DNA from: Coccinella septempunctata
Lineage: Eukaryota > Arthropoda > Insecta > Coleoptera > Coccinellidae
Assembly (NCBI RefSeq): GCF_907165205.1
Contig: NC_058196.1
Location: 14,364,501-14,428,500, forward strand
DNA: 64,000 nt
Direction of reading: 5' to 3'
Below the pieces are notes generated by a model. The model was given only the letters and a program-made list of their open reading frames with translations. It did not search any database and was not told where the DNA came from. Shown piece after piece: positions 46,240 through 58,221 of the stretch. A program made the position numbers and the translations under genes. Positions within the stretch are counted from its first letter, which is position 1; every line of letters starts with the position of its first letter.

Positions 46240-47690
46240 ATGATCTATCAGACCATTTCTTAGCACCTATCTGATAGAGAATACATAAGGCACTTCACTC
46301 AAAGTTGCTCAATATCACTATGATTCACATAATAGAAATGATTCCACAATAACATATATGAAAAGTGGTGCGATATATTAAAGAATTACTCTCTGTTTTA
46401 AAAACCTTTCGGAGCGTTCGGCGATGACATTATTATTGTTATCAAGTTTGATAATTTGCTTTCTGTCCGCAAGGCGTCGCTAGCAACTAGAACAAAAACG
46501 TCTGACAAACTCGAGTCGGGCAACTTTCACGACCGAATATGCCGCCCGCCCTGAAGTGCCCTTCAGTAAGATGAACCGAAAGCAATGAACAGACGAAAGA
46601 AGCCGGGAGCAATCTACTGAGTTGAAAGAGGACACAATTTGACGGCTGGTTGTCGGGTGATGGAATCAGCTCTTGAGAAAACAGATGATATACGGCCGAT
46701 AGAGGAGGGAGATTGTCATATCGAATGATGACAACGGTACCTGGAAGGATAGGATGTAGATAGATGCAACGACTTGTGACGTTGTTGCAAGGTATGCAAG
46801 TACTCCTCGTCAGGAGTACTCCAGAAATCCTGCTGAAATCGTTGCACTAGTTGCCAACGAGACAGACGGTTTACAGACACATTATCGGGAGGAGCGGTGG
46901 GAGAGCGGAAAACCAGCAAATCCAAGAGTGGGGTGAAAATCAGAAGGTCAGACGATGAGATATACAGAGGACGGGAGTTGAGTATTGCCTCAACCTGAGT
47001 GCAGACGGTAGGAAACTTCTCGTAAGTGAGTTTTTGCTCGCCGATAACGCGAGTGTGATGATGCTTAGCAGATTTTACAGCGGCTTTCCAAAGGCCGTCA
47101 AAGTGAGGACTGGATGGGGGTATGAATCTGCAGTCAGTTCCGACACAGAAGAGGCTGCAACACACAGTTCTAGACGAAGCAGGAACAGTTTTGGATTTTG
47201 CTGCTGGGAGAGACACATGACACTGACCAGATGATGTGTGACGATAAACGACTGCAGCGTAGCCCGATTCAGAGGCATCACAGACGCCGACCAACCGATG
47301 AGCAAAAGATGAAACGGGTGGAATGAATCGTGGTATGTGAAGCTCTAACAAAGTGGGAAGCTGGAATTAAAACTGCAACCACGGGGTCGGAGGGTCGAAA
47401 CCTCATTCGGGAGAGATTGCTCCCATTCCAGATGACGGAAGAAGATTTTGGCATAGAAGGTAGCAGGAGTTAGCCATCCCAAGGGATCAAAGATTCAGGC
47501 CATCTGACTCAGCAAGGTCCGTTTGGTGACTTGCATTGAAATCAAGCGGACAGATTAAAAGAAGTGATGAGATGCAGGATTCCATCTAAGTCCCAGAATC
47601 TTGAGACTTGGTTCACGGTCAGGAAGAAGGGGCTCAATATAGGAGAATTCTCTACGATGATCAGATGGAATGTCGAGTTAGTGAAAACTG
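46240..47690 (-). mobile_element. Decayed BEL/Pao retrotransposon
   Basis: It includes the pol relic at 46716-47690. Beyond it on the minus strand comes a purine-rich run (complement of gccgcccgccct at 46541-46552), a likely polypurine tract, followed by sequence that would be the 3' LTR. LTR ends were not identified. Confidence 0.65.
46716..47690 (-). pseudogene. BEL/Pao pol relic (RT end, RNase H start, integrase end)
   Basis: Minus-strand frames show LKILGLRWNP and IFDPLGWLTPATFYAK (end of Pao-type RT), followed by GVCDASESGYAAVVY (RNase H start). The chain then jumps within one open frame to SSPHFDGLWKAAVKSAKHH, the integrase motif around the third catalytic residue. The family has LWEA there; this copy has Ala or Lys displaced (LWKAA), so that Glu is lost. 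A deletion has removed the rest of RNase H and most of integrase. Stops and frame changes precede 47352. It is related to, but distinct from, the long BEL/Pao copy at 60934-63993. Confidence 0.85.
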
Positions 47691-47829
47691 GTAGGGTGGT
47701 TATATCACGTTTTTATACTAGAAAATAGAGCGTCCCACGCGGAACTTCACATACTCCTACCATGTATCGGGTAGGCATCACTTAATGACCACTTAGAAAT
47801 GTCTCCTATCTTTATTCCTTTTCGATATA

Positions 47830-48435
47830 CAGGATGATTCATTCATTCTGACCGAAATTTCATTAGACATCTGAATTGAATGATTCTTTCAGAATTTGTA
47901 ACATTTTTTAGCGTCTGTTGGATTCTGTTTAAAAATATCATATTTCCAGTGCCGTACTCAGAAAAATCAATTTTGACTGCAGATGTGAAAACGACCACCC
48001 TATAGCCACTCTCAAAATTTATTTTTACGCTAATTCGAAATGCATAAACACAAGAATAGAATTCAGTCATTCAAATTTTTGTCACACCCATGAAAGTTTC
48101 ATAATGATCTAACAAATCTGAAAAAGTAGTGAATTTATCGAAAATGATACCTCCTCTCCACTCGGGAGATCATATTCATTGAATGTTCTCATAAACTTAC
48201 ATTTCTTCAATAGTTCCTTTAATGGAGAATCATATTCAGATTTTCTTCAGAATATTTACCAAATCTATTAGACAATGTTCATATTCGAAGTATCTATTTC
48301 CAGCATGACGGCGCAAAACCACATTTCTCTGTCCAGGTCAGAAATCACGTGAATATCGTAATATGGGAATCGGTGAATAGAACGTGGTGGTCATATTCAA
48401 TAGCCCTCACGATTTACAGACCTCAAACCCATAGA
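47830..48435 (+). pseudogene. Mariner/IS630-type transposase fragment
   Basis: One frame near 48254-48435 reads LPNLLDNVHIRSIYFQHDGA, then KPHFSVQVRNHVN. The YFQHDGAKPH block corresponds to the second catalytic Asp motif (usually QQDGAPPH). The continuation VIWESVNRTWWS matches the W-I-G-R-x-G-P-I stretch in decayed form. The third acidic motif is lost. A tacaggatgattcattcatt sequence at 47830 may be the element's terminus. Confidence 0.65.
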
Positions 48436-49276
48436 TAAATATTGAATCAAAAGATCAATTAATAGATAGGATTATACATTTCATAAATGTTATCCGCAAT
48501 GATGGTGTGATCATAAGAAAAGCCAGTGGATGAAACTTATAAACTTCAATAACTTTTTTTCAAACAATTATTAATTTATGTGTTTTTTGAGGAATTGAAT
48601 ATTGATTTTGTCTATTAAATGTTTTTAACTGAGTTTTCTTGAATGCGTACATTAAGAATCGATAACATACAATGAATCATTTTCATTATTGTCAAGATGT
48701 AATATGATGAAAAAATGGTAAATGAATGGAGTATGTAAAGTTCCTCGTGGGACATCATGTATATGTTCACGGCTTCAGGGATACGCAGAAGTATTCAAAG
48801 GGACTTTGTACCCCTTCTTTCTCACACTCTATTTCAACGAAATCTCCGTTGGATAGAAACGTGTACACGAATGGAATGAATGATAACTGGCGTCGCACGT
48901 ACATGCACAATAATTTATTCTCCTTATGATTCACGAGACCCCGGAGAGCTTAACATAATTGAATTGAAAAGAGGTAACATTTTATAGAGGTCGGCCCGAA
49001 AAAGCGCCTCGGCCATTAAGCTGCTGAGGTTGGTCTACTGGGAGGCAGAATAAAGAGGACATACTTCAGAGATGAGCATACGCTTGGGAGTGGAAATGGA
49101 ACCGGATGAATGTTTACGATTTGAAAAATTAAGGGTGTGTGCGAAAGAAATTATTCCAAGAAGCAACGAGCCTAGGGAAAGGAATTTGATGAAAGAATTA
49201 GCGAATGGATATTGCTTCATTGTGTACAAAGAGGAAATTTAAAACTAAATTGAAACCTTTCGAAAGTTTCATTTCA
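48436..49276. other. Intergenic DNA, nothing recognised
   Basis: Short frames without similarity. Confidence 0.4.
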
Positions 49277-49440
49277 TAGGGGGCACTCTAATGAATTGTC
49301 GAAATCAGCTGACCGTTAGTTAAACTGGGGCGGCAAACTTTCCCCTCCATTGATTTCCACGCTTTTTCGATAGTATGAGTTGTGTTTTTTATTTATGCAT
49401 CTGGATGACCTTTTTTTTAGATTAGGCTATTAGATTTTCC
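49277..49440. mobile_element. MITE, 'tagggtactctaacg' family, diverged copy 3
   Basis: The left part (actctaatgaattgtcgaaatcagctgaccg) aligns with copies at 2466 and 2629, and ccattgatttccacgct recurs from copy 2. The right end is not clear. Confidence 0.5.
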
Positions 49441-49515
49441 AGAAATCTCACTTTACAGTGAAGTCGTTGGACAATTTTGTCGTTGGGTAGTCCTGAAGTT
49501 TTCCTTCATCAACTT

Positions 49516-49960
49516 CTACCGGTGTCCTCGTAAGCTATTAGTGTTGCGGGAGAAAAGTAAAGATAGGTTGACACCAATCGTATTATTGATAGCTCGGAAG
49601 CTGAATACGAGATCACCTCTCAGTCGGCAATCCTGAAATGAGGTTATGCCGAAGATAAAGAGTCCCTCCTCATATACAGGACGGATGAGATCATAAGGAA
49701 TTCGAGTAACCCAACGCTGTAACGCCTCCAACTTCTACATGTCAGCCTTTAGGATAGGGCACCAGGCTTGGCCAGCAAATTCGAGGATTGGTTTTATATA
49801 AGTTTTTTATAAGCTACAACAAACAGTGGGAGAACAACCTCGGAAACACTTCGAGATCATGAACACGAGGCTCCTTGCCCTTGATGTTACCTTCTTTACA
49901 TGAGGAGAAGAGCTCAAGTCAGGTGTGATGGTCAATGCTAAGTCCTCATGTGACTCTGTC
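49516..49960 (-). pseudogene. LINE C-terminus (after RT)
   Basis: Minus-strand sequence reads TYIKPILEFAGQAWCPILKA (the common Y-I-R-P-x-L-E-Y-x-x-x-W-x-P stretch), an in-frame TAG, then KLEALQRWVTRIP, YEEGLFIFGI and CRLRGDLVFSF. This is the conserved post-RT thumb of CR1/jockey-type LINEs (E-x-V-Q-R-R-x-T; R-R-x-R-G-D-L). A second in-frame stop lies upstream. No RT motifs precede it. Confidence 0.8.
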
Positions 49961-49979
49961 GTAGCTAGCTGATGTCCAT

Positions 49980-51662
49980 CCAGTCATGTCATTTAATTAT
50001 GACAGAGCTTATAATGTGACATTGTTACACCATTTGAAATCCAAAAAACGAGTAGCGAAAGTAAGGCTGCAGAATAAATATTATACGTTCCAAAAGGCAT
50101 GTTACGGATTTTACGACTCGGCCACGTATCATCTTGGAAAACTCCTACTAGTACCGTAAAATGTCACTTTCCGAACCTGCTACGTAAATTAATATTGACT
50201 ACTGTAACACCTTTTTCTCGGGGTACTCGAGCGCCAGCTATTCTCTGAAGGAAAAATAGCAAACCTACTCTGGTAGCTACGAGCCGAAGACAAGGTTCCT
50301 CGGTGTCTGGGGTGTTAGCGACAACCAGTGAAAGTCAAAATCAACGTATACAAATTATATTTGTCGACTCGTACAAGGAAACACAAATGGCACTATTATA
50401 AAATTCGTACAGTGAAATACTCGATATCAGTGAATTTACAGGGCAAAACGGACGGAATGAAACAGGATCTGATCTCAAACGTAATACGGGGTTTACGTAC
50501 GTGTTCGCCAGCCAGAACCTAAGACGCACACTTAACGGACAGGTATCGGACCTCAGTCAGGTTAGGGGATGAAATACGACGGCAGAGAATTAGGACGGCG
50601 CACCCTTAGGCGCGTTCGGCACTCCCTTGGTATCCACACCAGCAGAGTGCTTCCCTAACCGTAGGGGTGAACACGGGAACGAAGGGGAAAACTCTAGGAA
50701 GGGTAGCCACCCCAAAGTGCCTTCTGTACCCCCAGGGTATCCACACCAGCAGGGTACTTTATTGACAGTAGGGGTGGAACTCAGACTGTGGCATAGGAGG
50801 GGTGGAGATGGAGGCTGAAGTTCCAACAATATATATAAAAAAAACGGAGTGTCGTCTTACCTCTGGGTTTGAATGCCCTCACAACGGAACAGTAGCAGAA
50901 AAAAACAAACAAAATAAACTGGTCATCTCTCTAAACTTTCCCTCAGAAAAAAAAGAAACAAAAATAGTAAGTTCTCAATAGTTCAATTAATACGGCGGGT
51001 GTGTAACGCAGTCGACACGGCGGATGCAACGTACAAAATTTGGCGATTAATTAGAAGTGACTGACCTGCGGGGGGGACATTCAATCGCTTTTGGTCATTA
51101 TTGGTTATAATATCGTGACGTCATGAACTAGCCCTTCAACGTCATCATTTTGGACCGCAGATAACCGGAGATAACCATACTCGAGAGCTGGGTTAAACTT
51201 CTGGTTATTGAAGTGAGGTTAGAAGTTGTGAAAGGACATAACCAAGGGCAAAACCAGCAATAACCGAGGTTATTATGGATTATTCGCTTGAAATCGGTTC
51301 TAGATTCAGATGAAACATTGTATAAATTCACTTACATAAAATATGCTCGCTACCGTCTGACGTATTGTGGATTTCAGAATATCAGGGTAACTATCTGAAT
51401 GAGCGGACCTGAACTCTAAATAGCACTTCCTGAAACCCTGTATTTCCTTATTTCAATTGCTTTTGACATTTTCGTAATAAAAATGTTAACGGGGTTATGA
51501 CATTTACGACATTTCATGAGTGCCAACCTTACACCATTCTAGTTACAAAAACTTGAGAAAATTATTTCATGGCCAACCGAGTGCTAAAATAAATGTTAAT
51601 GGAGTATAGTTACGATTTGCCTGTACCGAATGTAGCAACACCTAATACTTAATTTTAGAATA
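49980..51662. other. Intergenic DNA with a small direct repeat
   Basis: A ~45-bp direct repeat (ggtatccacaccagcag then gtaggggtg) at 50629 and 50736 lies in a GC-richer patch. Overlapping open frames there, on both strands, look like composition effects. Nothing else recognised. Confidence 0.45.
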
Positions 51663-52561
51663 GGCTGTGACTAGAGTCCCGACTCGGGATCCGTGTCCAG
51701 TCCCGACTGACGAAATAAAATGACTCAATTACCAAACAAGTCTCTTGTCCGTACTCGGGATCCTTGTCCAGTCCCGACATTGTAAAAGAGTTTTGAGGTA
51801 ATGTTCGCGAATCGTATAATATTAGTTATAATAGTTGCGACAAAATTCAAGTAGTGATTGCTTATCAAAAAATAGTGTGGACTTTTTCAAAATCAAGATT
51901 TCAAAGACAGGAGAAAATACTATATTGTTCTTGTAATATGAGGATGGAAGGAGAAGCAAAGTATGCAATTCTAACTGGTGAGAAAGTTTAGAATTGCTCA
52001 GTGTAAATTGATCCAGAGGAATTGCCATACAATTTCTGCTTCAGAAGTGAACCTCTTCCTTACGGCCATTCTTGACTAAAAAAAATGTGATCGAGAATAG
52101 GAAGCTGAAAAATATATTTTTGAAATGAATGATATTTTATACGAAATAACGATACAATGCTGCGGCCCCTCAAGAAAATATATTTTTATTTGAAGTGTAT
52201 GAAAATTTAGCCAAAAAGGTAAAGGTAGTGGTTCTGTCTAAAATGTTCACCTCAGATGTTTCATTTCAAGATTGCCCTTTTTTCTGTTTATTAATGTGAT
52301 GATTTGAAAATAAAATATACTATAACAACATATTTATCTTTATAGCAACTCATATCTACATTCCCGATTGAAATATAAATCATTGTTTCTATTTGACTGG
52401 GTATAGGCTCATGATTTTCGCTAGGTACTTCTTTCACTGCTTAATAATTTCAAAGCACCAGTGCAGTGCATTGTTGAATTCGGGACCGAATATCAGTCCC
52501 GAATTCAATGACGTCACTCGAGACTGGACACGAGTCCCGAGTCGGGACTCTAGTCACAGCC
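51663..52561. mobile_element. Mutator-like element, complete, 9-bp TSD
   Basis: The ends ggctgtgactagagtcccga and the matching inverted right end form TIRs of about 40 bp. A perfect 9-bp direct duplication, tttagaata, flanks the element (51654-51662 and 52562-52570). Nine-base duplications plus long TIRs are typical of Mutator-like elements. It is 899 bp and carries no transposase. An inverted, mariner-bearing relative is at 23295-25640; the TA at 52390-52391 marks the corresponding empty mariner site. Confidence 0.8.
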
Positions 52562-52570
52562 TTTAGAATA

Positions 52571-53368
52571 ATTCGTTTCTAGTGTGCCAACCTAACAGAT
52601 GGCGTTAGATACAAGAGCGGCTTTTCTATATCTTTAAGTATATCTATGGTGATGATTATTTTTCAATACAGAATCTGGATGGTTATTGTGATGAGCGACA
52701 GCAGTTTTGAATTTTTATTGCCAATGTTCCACGCGAGAGATTTTTTATGCAGATCAGCATCATCATAACCGTGGATAACGCTGTGGGCAAAAGTAAATAC
52801 ACTGACAACCCTCCTGAGCTTTAGCCGTCGCAGGACGAAATTATTTACCTACTCAAAGATATTGAAGCAGATTCTGGACATCTCAGGTGCAGCATTTTCT
52901 GACCAATAGAGTTTTCCGCCTTTAAAACAAACAACCTGAGGGACTTGTCAATGCAGTTTAGGTCAACGACTTCAAGAATGTACACTACGGTTGGCTTCTG
53001 CAGCGATGAATTATTTTTTTCTCTCGTTCTGTTAGGCAGTCTTTATTTCAATTTTCATTATTTTATTCGCGGTTACTGCATGTATTTCGTTTCAATGTTA
53101 TTTTGGGTTTGATTTCATAGGTGTTATACCTACTTTCATAAATTGTATAATAATAATAGAAGCTTCGAATACCCTGTGCTCTTTTCAGCGCAGATAACTT
53201 TGCCATATTGACATCAGAGGCGTAAAATTTTAAGAATAATCTGCTCAATCTAAGGTTTTGTGATATATGCATAATATCTTTTTGAGACGAACTTTCATCT
53301 ATAATGTTCTGTAGAGTTTTCGCAAATTTAGACCACATATTTTCGACGTCAGGTGGGGGCGGTAACAG
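52571..53368. other. Intergenic DNA, nothing recognised
   Basis: A 91-codon minus-strand frame at 53063-53338 has no recognisable domain. Confidence 0.4.
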
Positions 53369-53372
53369 TTAA

Positions 53373-53590
53373 CCCTCTAATACCCAAGTCCGCCTTGAGA
53401 CTGGTTGCATATAAGTGGATACAAAATTATTCTGCCCATGTCCGCCTTCAGTATAGGTTCATTTTGTGAGAACAGGTGTTAATGTAAATCAGTTAACTAT
53501 TTGCAAAATAAAGATGTAGATTACTTAAGCTAATTTGAAACTATACGGAAATAATTATAAAAAAGGAAAAAAAACTTGGGCATTAGAGGG
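53373..53590. mobile_element. Small piggyBac-like MITE
   Basis: Ends ccctctaatacccaagt and its inverted copy, flanked by TTAA at 53369-53372 and 53591-53594. The 218-bp length leaves no room for a transposase. Its termini differ from those of the 31855 element, so it belongs to another family. Confidence 0.82.
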
Positions 53591-53954
53591 TTAATCGCAT
53601 CCATCCTGCGTTTAAGGAGATGATTATCCGTAATATTCAATTTAACACATTCATTTTGGAGAATTAGGTACTTCAATCGTAAATAAGGAAGAATAAAAAA
53701 ATTCTGAAAACACAAATGATATTTTGTTCATAAGTAATGCAAGGGCTAGAATGTAGGAGCCAGTTAAGCAATGCTTAATTTTGAGGTTCTTTCATTTTTG
53801 CCTGGAAAATATTTTCTTTTGGATTACTTTGGGCCATCTTTGAAAAGAACTATCTCTTCTAGATATCAAGCGGAGTTTTATTATTATTATAATTATTCAT
53901 TATTATTCAATTCAATAAGAGTTGAGGTAATGTACCTATAACATCAATACAATA

Positions 53955-54310
53955 TACAGGGTTAGAACTATTTAGAGGGGGACTACAGGCATATCGGAAA
54001 CCGTTAGAAATACACATACAGGGTAGCTTAAATTACGAAAAAGATGCGTTATTCAAGGATGAGTGGGTGGGTCTAAACAGTTACCAAATATCTCTGATGG
54101 TTCCTCAGATATCTCGAAAAAACTTATAATCAAGATTATCATTTTTTCTTCATAACTCATTTGTTTTTGGAGATAACTACACGAAATTCGGTGTGTAGTC
54201 ATAATCCTATATAGCAATTATACTACTTTTTTGTAATTTAAGCCACCCTTTATTTTTAGCGGTTTTCGATATTCCTATAGTCAGCCTCCAAATAGTTCTA
54301 ACCCTGTGTA
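53955..54310. mobile_element. Hairpin MITE with tacagggttag ends
   Basis: The left end tacagggttagaactattta and the right end (tacacagggttagaactatt on the opposite strand) are followed by inverted subterminal sequence including atatcg and aaaccg. About 356 bp, non-coding. Confidence 0.8.
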
Positions 54311-54748
54311 ATGTGAAAGTAATTAAAAAAGAAAGCTAAATTCAACACTTGAAATGTATCTGTCATAGCGATTCTTGAATAAATTTACTGAAGTTGTAGT
54401 CACTACGGCAGGTAGCAATCTGTGCCAACTCTCAGTTTTGTCGAACAGTTATCTTAAATTTCTCCTTGCTAAGCTTGAAAGGGTGGCCTCGAAGATGATT
54501 CCGGTTTCTCCTAAACATTAACTGAACTGGACTGCTCGGTAGGTAAGTAACTTGCGTTCAAAAAAATTCGTCGTCAAGTAGGCTATGGAATTTTGAACGT
54601 CGATATTTCGTGTCTAAACGTAATTCTTAGCTCATGCTATACTATTTTCCAGGTGAACTGTCATTTTAGCATTTTGGATTGTTGTTGAATTAAAATTATC
54701 AGCAAATTATAAAGCTGGTTTTTACGGACGTGTGAAAGGCTTTTACTT

Positions 54749-55085
54749 TTGAATCCTACTTCAAAATTGGGAAGAAAATTGAAGGAGAATGGAAATATTC
54801 TGTTCCGGCGACTTCATAGAAGCCTATGTTGCTGTAGATTATTAAGTATGAATTTTTCCATTGTACTGTTTTGCGACGTGTTGACGAAACAGGTATGTTC
54901 AAACAAAAAAGGAAGTGGTCGACCAAAGAAGAAAACTCCAGAGTTCAGCAATAATGAAAACATGTTGACAGATGCTCGACAAACCTCTGTTCAGATTTTA
55001 TCTCAAGTGGCTGGAGTATCCGTTGGCATATGCCACCCGATTTTGAAAAAAAAAAGATATTCATTTGTTTTCATAAAGATTGACA
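54749..55085 (+). pseudogene. Mariner-like transposase N-terminal remnant, copy 2
   Basis: It parallels the 28746 relic but is less damaged: GSGRPKKKTPEF (linker), TSVQILSQVAGVSVG and HPILKKKRYSF. The frame is then cut by the P-like insertion at 55086. The better-preserved GRPKKKTPEF supports assignment to a mariner-type transposase. No DDE residues are present. Confidence 0.65.
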
Positions 55086-56589
55086 TCAAAGATTATAGAG
55101 TAGAAAGATGGGAAACGAGGCGACTAAAGCGATTTGAGTGCCATCTGTGTGTCACGCGTGTTCTTAAGACGCTAGGACTGGTTAAAATATTAATTTGAGT
55201 GCCATTTGCAGAAATATATGAAATTTTTTAAGATTTCAGACGTCAATTTCGATCAAAGAGGTTTTGAATGTTTTGATTCTTATTCCGCTTTTTGGTTATC
55301 TGGCTCGTTCTAGTTGCTGATTTTTGAAGTTTTTTGTCTTATTTCTTGGTGAAAACATCAAAATATTGTTCGAAAATTGTGGTATGGTGAAGAACGGTGG
55401 ATCAAATAATAAAATGTATTTAACGTGATTAAGTTTTTCACTCAACTAAGGAAAATGGAAGCGTAAGTATTAAAAGTAGTAACATGTGAATCGGTCATTC
55501 ATTGATTCTAATTTTCAGTGCGCCGAAGTGGATAAAATTCTCAGGGCTTGAAGACAATTACTTCAGCAAACACTACTAACTACACAATGTGCAATGAACA
55601 TTTTACTGCAGGTCAATTGAGAACTGTTCATCGACGTAAATTGTTGTATGCAGAAAGCATCCCTTGCATGAACGGCCTATTGAGGGGAAAGTATGATCTT
55701 TATGGGTCCATTCAATAATTCTCAATTGCTACTCTTTCAATATAATCAGAAATTCAGAGGTTTTAATGATTTCCATTTGGGAACCGAGTGACTGTCAAAT
55801 TGTTGTTTGCAAATTCAAAGTTTTATGAAACCTGCTGTTATGTTTTGGTCATTCATTAATCAATTTGTATATTGTGTCATGAAAAAACCCTATCATAAGG
55901 AAATCATAAAAAAGAACCAAGAAACTATACTGACCTACAGGTCTTGCATATGTCTGTAAGTTTTTTTTTAAGTGTGGTTCTGAAAATTCTTAAAATAATA
56001 TACCTACATATGTAAGTAACTGGAATATGTATGCTATGATGGTATATTGAATATTGGTTCATATTAATTTCTGATATATGTATATTTTAAAAATTCAACT
56101 AAGTTCATTAATTCAGAACAACCTATTGTACACCTTCGACGTATAGCAGATCACCATATACTTTAGTGTCCTAGTTAAAGCTTCATTTATTGCCCACTAT
56201 TTCAATTTTTGTAAATTTTTTATGTATTGCAAATAAACACATAGCACATCCAACAGCGTTTTTCGTTGATATCAATTGATTCCAAACAATTTTTAGATGA
56301 AAACTAATATCCTGATCACAAAGCAAAACCATACTTTTGTTTTGTCGCTCAGGATGTTTGTTTTCTGATGGAAACGAAGTCAATATTGGAATGGAATACG
56401 AGAAATAGAATTCGAATTTCGCGCCTCTCAATCAAAAAAACAGAAAACTGTTATTCTGTTTTCCTGTATTGACAGTGCGTTTTTAGCGCCATCTCATTGT
56501 CACGCGTGTTTTTACTGGCCAAAATGTAGTCGGTTTTTAGTACTAGCAATATGAGGGCGTTTCCTATCTTTCTACTCTATAATCTTTGA
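55086..56589 (+). mobile_element. P-element-like transposon remnant
   Basis: The ends tcaaagattatagagtagaa and the inverted right end (same sequence on the opposite strand) are followed by aagatrggaaacg. A gattgaca duplication flanks it (55078-55085, 56588-56595), 8 bp if the last two bases of one end overlap it, otherwise 6 bp. Subterminal acgcgtgaca/tgtcacgcgt words are present near both ends in inverted orientation. A THAP-like relic lies inside. These traits together fit the P superfamily. The uninterrupted target is visible in copy 1 near 28975. Confidence 0.6.
55515..55670 (+). pseudogene. THAP-type zinc finger relic
   Basis: One frame reads APKWIKFSGLEDNYFSKH, and the next, after a frame change, NYTMCNEHFTAGQL and ESIPC. 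The C-x2-H-F block matches the second half of the C2CH THAP finger (usual C-S-E-H-F), and the following Ile-Pro sits where the family has A-V-P. The first Cys pair was not found. THAP domains are the DNA-binding part of P-type transposases. Confidence 0.5.
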
Positions 56590-57339
56590 TTGACATGTTA
56601 TCAGAAAACTGAAAAGGTTGTGATTACCTAACCTTGTAGCATCCAAGAAAAATTGGAGTTCAGTATGCACCAGTCAAAAGCAAAATGTGGACCTACTTTC
56701 TTTTATGGAACTTTAATAGCAGAATGTTATGAAGGAGAAAGCATCATGCCTTTTAATAGCTAAATTGAATTTCGATAGATATTGTCCAATAGCTATTTTC
56801 ATGCAATTCAGTTCTTTTAGTTTAGTCATGGATTTTCAGTAATGACTGAATCAATTCAATATTTATAGAGAATTAATAAACATATTATTGAGATTCTTAC
56901 TGTGATTTATTCATATGACCACGATCAATTCAAGATTCATGTCTCTTACGTATGAAAATAGTGGACGGTTAAAATTTTAACGAAGAATTTTTCTAACCGC
57001 CTCAGACTATTTGGATTCTTGTCATCTTACTCAATGAAAGAAATGCTTTTCGAACTTTGGGTGAAATTTACAGGTAACTTTTTCTAAAAAGTGCCTTTCC
57101 GTACAAAATTGCGATATATAGGTTAATGTCATCATTGTTTACATTTTGGGAAGATGAAGTAATTCAAGGAAAGACATACGTTCAGCCACCGAACATCAGC
57201 CTTCAAAATTTTATAGCCTACTTGACGACAAATTTTTTTGAACGAACGTTATAAGATCATCTCGCTCACGTCGCTGGTCAAACATGGGGATGTTCAAGAG
57301 ATGGAGTCGTTTTCTATAATCTGGACGGTTGCTTGTTTA

Positions 57340-58221
57340 TATAATAAAAAATAAAAACGATCAAGGTATACCCCGAACTCCTATTACTGTATAATTAAGA
57401 AAGTTTCAAGTTGGCGTCGAGTCGGTTCAAATTGGGACTATTCACATGAAAAACTGTGTATTTCTGAAATGAGACGAGAAGTCATTGTGTAATACGAGAA
57501 AACGCGAAACAGAATACTCTTGTTTAATCCCAAGACCCATCATCTCGAAAGAGAAACGTATTAAAACTCATTTGATGTCTCGTAAATCGCCGAATTTTAA
57601 GTGCTGACGATAATTACTGGCGCGTCCCTAAAGACGACGCCTCGTCGTCAACCGAAACTCCGACCTTGAAGTGGCATCTTTCAGGTCCCTATCCTGTCTT
57701 TAATTGGGCGTTCTGAATACTCCAGGGTTTTTCAATTTTCTCGACTATTGTTGACATTCTGCGTACCTGAGGCTGGGGAATTCGTTTGTTACGAAACCGC
57801 AAGGTAAATTGGCATATTTCATTTATCTACTTTCGCCTCGCATGGCAAACACAGACTTTTCAGTTCCGACGAAATTTCAAAATGTGAAGGTACTCCATTG
57901 AGTTTGGATAAATCAGATCAGCTGGATTTCTGATTGATTTTTCTTACTGAAACAAAATCAGTATGAAATGAATCTGGTTTATAGAGCGTTCGCAATTATC
58001 AGTAGTGCTTATCATATCAATTGTCAAAATTTTACTCACATCTTCCAGTTTCTTCATTATGACCATAAGGTATTACATACCATAAAAAAACAGAAAATAT
58101 ACTCAAAGGTAAGTTGAAAAAAGAAACGAATATTTGAAAAGTTTGGAAAACGAAAGTATTATTTCTATTTTTTCGTATTGTGTGCAATTTTTGAGTGATC
58201 TGATGATCGAAAATAATGAAA
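57340..58221. other. Intergenic DNA, nothing recognised
   Basis: No coding or repeat signal identified. Confidence 0.4.

Larger units (their letters stand above)
54550..57249 (+). mobile_element. Mariner-like element, copy 2, carrying a P-like element
   Basis: Same family as 28448-29707 (ends cttgcgttcaaaaaaattcg and the inverted partner at 57249; TA on both sides). Without the 1504-bp nested insertion it is about 1.2 kb. It lies in a LINE tail. Confidence 0.87.
54323..57338 (-). pseudogene. LINE C-terminus split by a mariner insertion
   Basis: Minus-strand sequence from 57338 to 57251 reads DYRKRLHLLNIPMFDQRRER then DDL. After the 54550-57249 insertion it resumes at 54549 with TYRAVQ, and later ESWHRLLPAVVTTTSVNLFK before a stop near 54323. 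These correspond to R-R-x-R-x-D-L-I-x-T-Y and W-N-x-L-P-x-x-V-V-x-A-x-x-V-N-x-F-K at the very end of CR1/jockey-type LINE ORF2. An in-frame stop interrupts the second part. The 5' remainder is absent. Confidence 0.8.

Noticed and set aside
50590..50829. Overlapping Pro/Gly-rich frames on both strands
   Set aside because: Both strands are open over the same GC-rich direct repeat, which suggests composition rather than coding.
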